A stretch of 64,000 bases of DNA, taken from NCBI RefSeq assembly GCF_031180885.1, contig NZ_JAPSLK010000030.1, positions 1-64,000 of the forward strand, written 5' to 3'. The DNA comes from Saccharothrix sp. (lineage in GTDB: Bacteria; Actinomycetota; Actinomycetes; Mycobacteriales; Pseudonocardiaceae). Of this stretch, positions 63,144-64,000 are shown one piece after another (the stretch's first letter is position 1; each line of letters opens with the position of its first letter). Below the pieces are notes generated by a model. It was not told the DNA's origin, ran no database searches, and saw nothing but the letters and a program-made list of their open reading frames with translations. The position numbers and the translations under genes are program-made.

Positions 63144-63263
63144 ATGCGCTGCGCGTTTCAAGATCAACGCGCTGCGCGCTCTCAAGCGGACGCGCTGCGC
63201 GCTCTCAAGCGGACGCGCTGCGCGCTCTCAAGCGGACGCGCTGCGCGCTCTCAAGATCAAAAG
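63144..63263. repeat. 23-bp tandem repeat array
   Basis: Three identical 23-bp units start at 63167, 63190 and 63213 (ACGCGCTGCGCGCTCTCAAG plus CGG). A diverged unit precedes them and another follows from 63236. Each unit contains the palindromic GCGCTGCGCGC, so the array can form repeated small stems. It lies about 245 bp upstream of the acyltransferase gene. Confidence 0.92.
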
Positions 63264-63507
63264 CGGCGCTCGCCGCGCGGCAGGCGCCCTTCCTGTGGCT
63301 GATAGCCCGAGCAAAAGCCGCGCCTGCGGCGCGAAAGCAACCGCGCTTCGTGCGGAGGGCGGCGCCAGGGGCGGGTGCTTGGGGTGTGTGGAGCTGGAGG
63401 TCACTGTCCTGCACCGATGCGGGGATGGGCTCGGGGGCTCGGGTACCGTGTGGCGTCCCCGACGCCGGTTCTGGCGTGTGGAGTCCCCACGGAAAGGGCT
63501 GTGCGCG

Positions 63508-64000
63508 GTGCTGACCCATGCCGAGTTCAGGGCCATGCGGAGGTTTCCCGCGCTCGACGGCCTCCGGGCCGTGGCCGCCGTCATCGTGGTGGTCTCGCAT
63601 TTCGCGGGGCCGAAGTGGCTCTGGGTGTCCGGGTGGGTCGGGGTCTACATCTTCTTCGTGCTCTCCGGGTTCCTCATCACCACGCTGCTCCTCCGCGAGC
63701 AGAGCACGACCGGCCGGATCTCGCTCAAGGCGTTCTACCTGCGCCGGGTCTTCCGCATCCTGCCGCCCTACCTGGTGATCCTCGGCTTCATCGTCGTCTT
63801 CTGCTGGCTGCGCGGCGAGTTCCACTCCCGCGAGTTCCCGACCGCCCTCCCGTATTACCTGACCTTCTTCAACGAATTCCTCCCCGAGGCCAACCCGACC
63901 GGCCCGAACAACTTCTTCAGCGGCTCCTGGACGCTCGGCATCGAGGAGAAGTTCTACCTGTTCTGGCCCGCCCTGATGGTGGTCGTGGGCGTGGCGGCGG
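63508..64000 (+). CDS. Acyltransferase 3 family membrane protein (OafA/YrhL-like), partial
   Basis: The window ends inside this gene; about 164 residues are visible. The family O-acetylates surface polysaccharides or secondary metabolites. Visible marks are the opening FPALDGLRAVAAVIVVVSHF (with the Arg and His of the active site), the motif RRVFRILPPYLV after the second helix, and GSWTLGIEEKFYLFWP, which carries the conserved Glu. GTG at 63508 has GGAAAGGG about 12 bases upstream; ATG at 63535 is a later alternative. It is divergent from the GT2 operon, so both may modify the same envelope glycan. Confidence 0.88.
   Translation, partial: MLTHAEFRAMRRFPALDGLRAVAAVIVVVSHFAGPKWLWVSGWVGVYIFFVLSGFLITTLLLREQSTTGRISLKAFYLRRVFRILPPYLVILGFIVVFCWLRGEFHSREFPTALPYYLTFFNEFLPEANPTGPNNFFSGSWTLGIEEKFYLFWPALMVVVGVAA

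Larger units (their letters stand above)
62763..63507. other. Repeat-rich intergenic region without a supported gene
   Basis: This 745-bp gap lies between divergent envelope genes. It holds two tandem repeat arrays described separately; the remaining sequence has only low-quality open frames rich in Arg/Ala. It must contain the promoters of the GT2 operon and the acyltransferase gene. No RNA gene is evident. Confidence 0.6.

Noticed and set aside
62881-63263. CRISPR array
   Set aside because: Units are directly adjacent without unique spacers and no cas gene is present; these are ordinary tandem repeats.
63228-63825. Minus-strand open frames opposite the acyltransferase
   Set aside because: They read the 23-bp repeats as low-complexity peptide and are antisense to a clear gene.

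Overview
The window is very GC-rich, with strong G/C third positions, many GTG/TTG starts and few long gaps. The gene families point to a filamentous actinomycete of the Pseudonocardiales (Saccharothrix/Lentzea/Actinosynnema type). These include EspG, PPE-like and DUF3558 proteins, DivIVA-like and DUF3152 proteins, a putB/pruA/PucR block, GtrA/GT2/GT-C sugar transferases, and IdeR-, LexA- and DasR-type operators. This assignment is an inference from gene content. The window is chromosomal; I see no phage, insertion sequence, CRISPR array or large secondary-metabolite cluster.

Layout. 1-10 kb: tRNA-Lys, a lipoprotein L,D-transpeptidase, an ABC-F ATPase, tRNA-His with its terminator, oligoribonuclease, a HerA-like ATPase, an MFS carrier divergent from a GlxA-type regulator, and a coupled pair of bacterial-PH-domain membrane proteins. 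10-16 kb: a palindromic repeat element, a 48-residue secreted peptide, and a three-gene operon whose genes overlap by 4 bp (acyl-CoA-reductase-like double SDR, acyl-CoA ligase, TPR-LuxR regulator). 16-24 kb: FAD oxidoreductase, MarR, TPR membrane protein, fused SecDF, a CPA2 antiporter and an FMN 2-hydroxyacid oxidase. 24-27.4 kb: an orphan type-VII-secretion-associated cassette (EspG, PPE-like, DUF3558 lipoprotein, small protein). 27.5-34.5 kb: toroid protein, AraC regulator, secreted GH16 glucanase with a CebR-like operator, a family-A exonuclease/polymerase, a second copy of the repeat element and a TPR NTPase. 34.5-38.8 kb: proline catabolism (PruA, PutB) divergent from a PucR regulator. 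38.8-46.9 kb: desaturase, matrixin-like DUF3152 protein, DivIVA-like coiled coil, DUF4015 glycosidase, polysaccharide deacetylase, YidC paralogue, kinase-like and DUF402 proteins. 47-56 kb: GAF regulator divergent from aldehyde dehydrogenase, secreted GH20 hexosaminidase with a DasR-type site, CYTH-CHAD protein, secreted HNH nuclease. 55.6-59.4 kb: formyltransferase and amidohydrolase divergent across a double iron box, then a protein of unknown function behind a perfect actinobacterial SOS box, and a MarR regulator. 59.5-64 kb: a decayed Uma2 gene, tandem repeats, a GT2-GtrA-GT-C operon, a repeat-rich gap and a truncated acyltransferase.

How the genes work together. Several units look environmentally controlled: chitin/cell-wall sugar (dre site, GH20), beta-glucan (CebR-like site, GH16), proline (PucR), iron (IdeR boxes) and DNA damage (LexA box). 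The strongest leads for something new are the dispersed ~135-bp palindromic element, whose two copies keep their stems through paired base changes and both sit just upstream of minus-strand genes; the SOS-box gene of unknown function; the iron-boxed formyltransferase/amidohydrolase pair; and the self-contained reductase/ligase/regulator operon.
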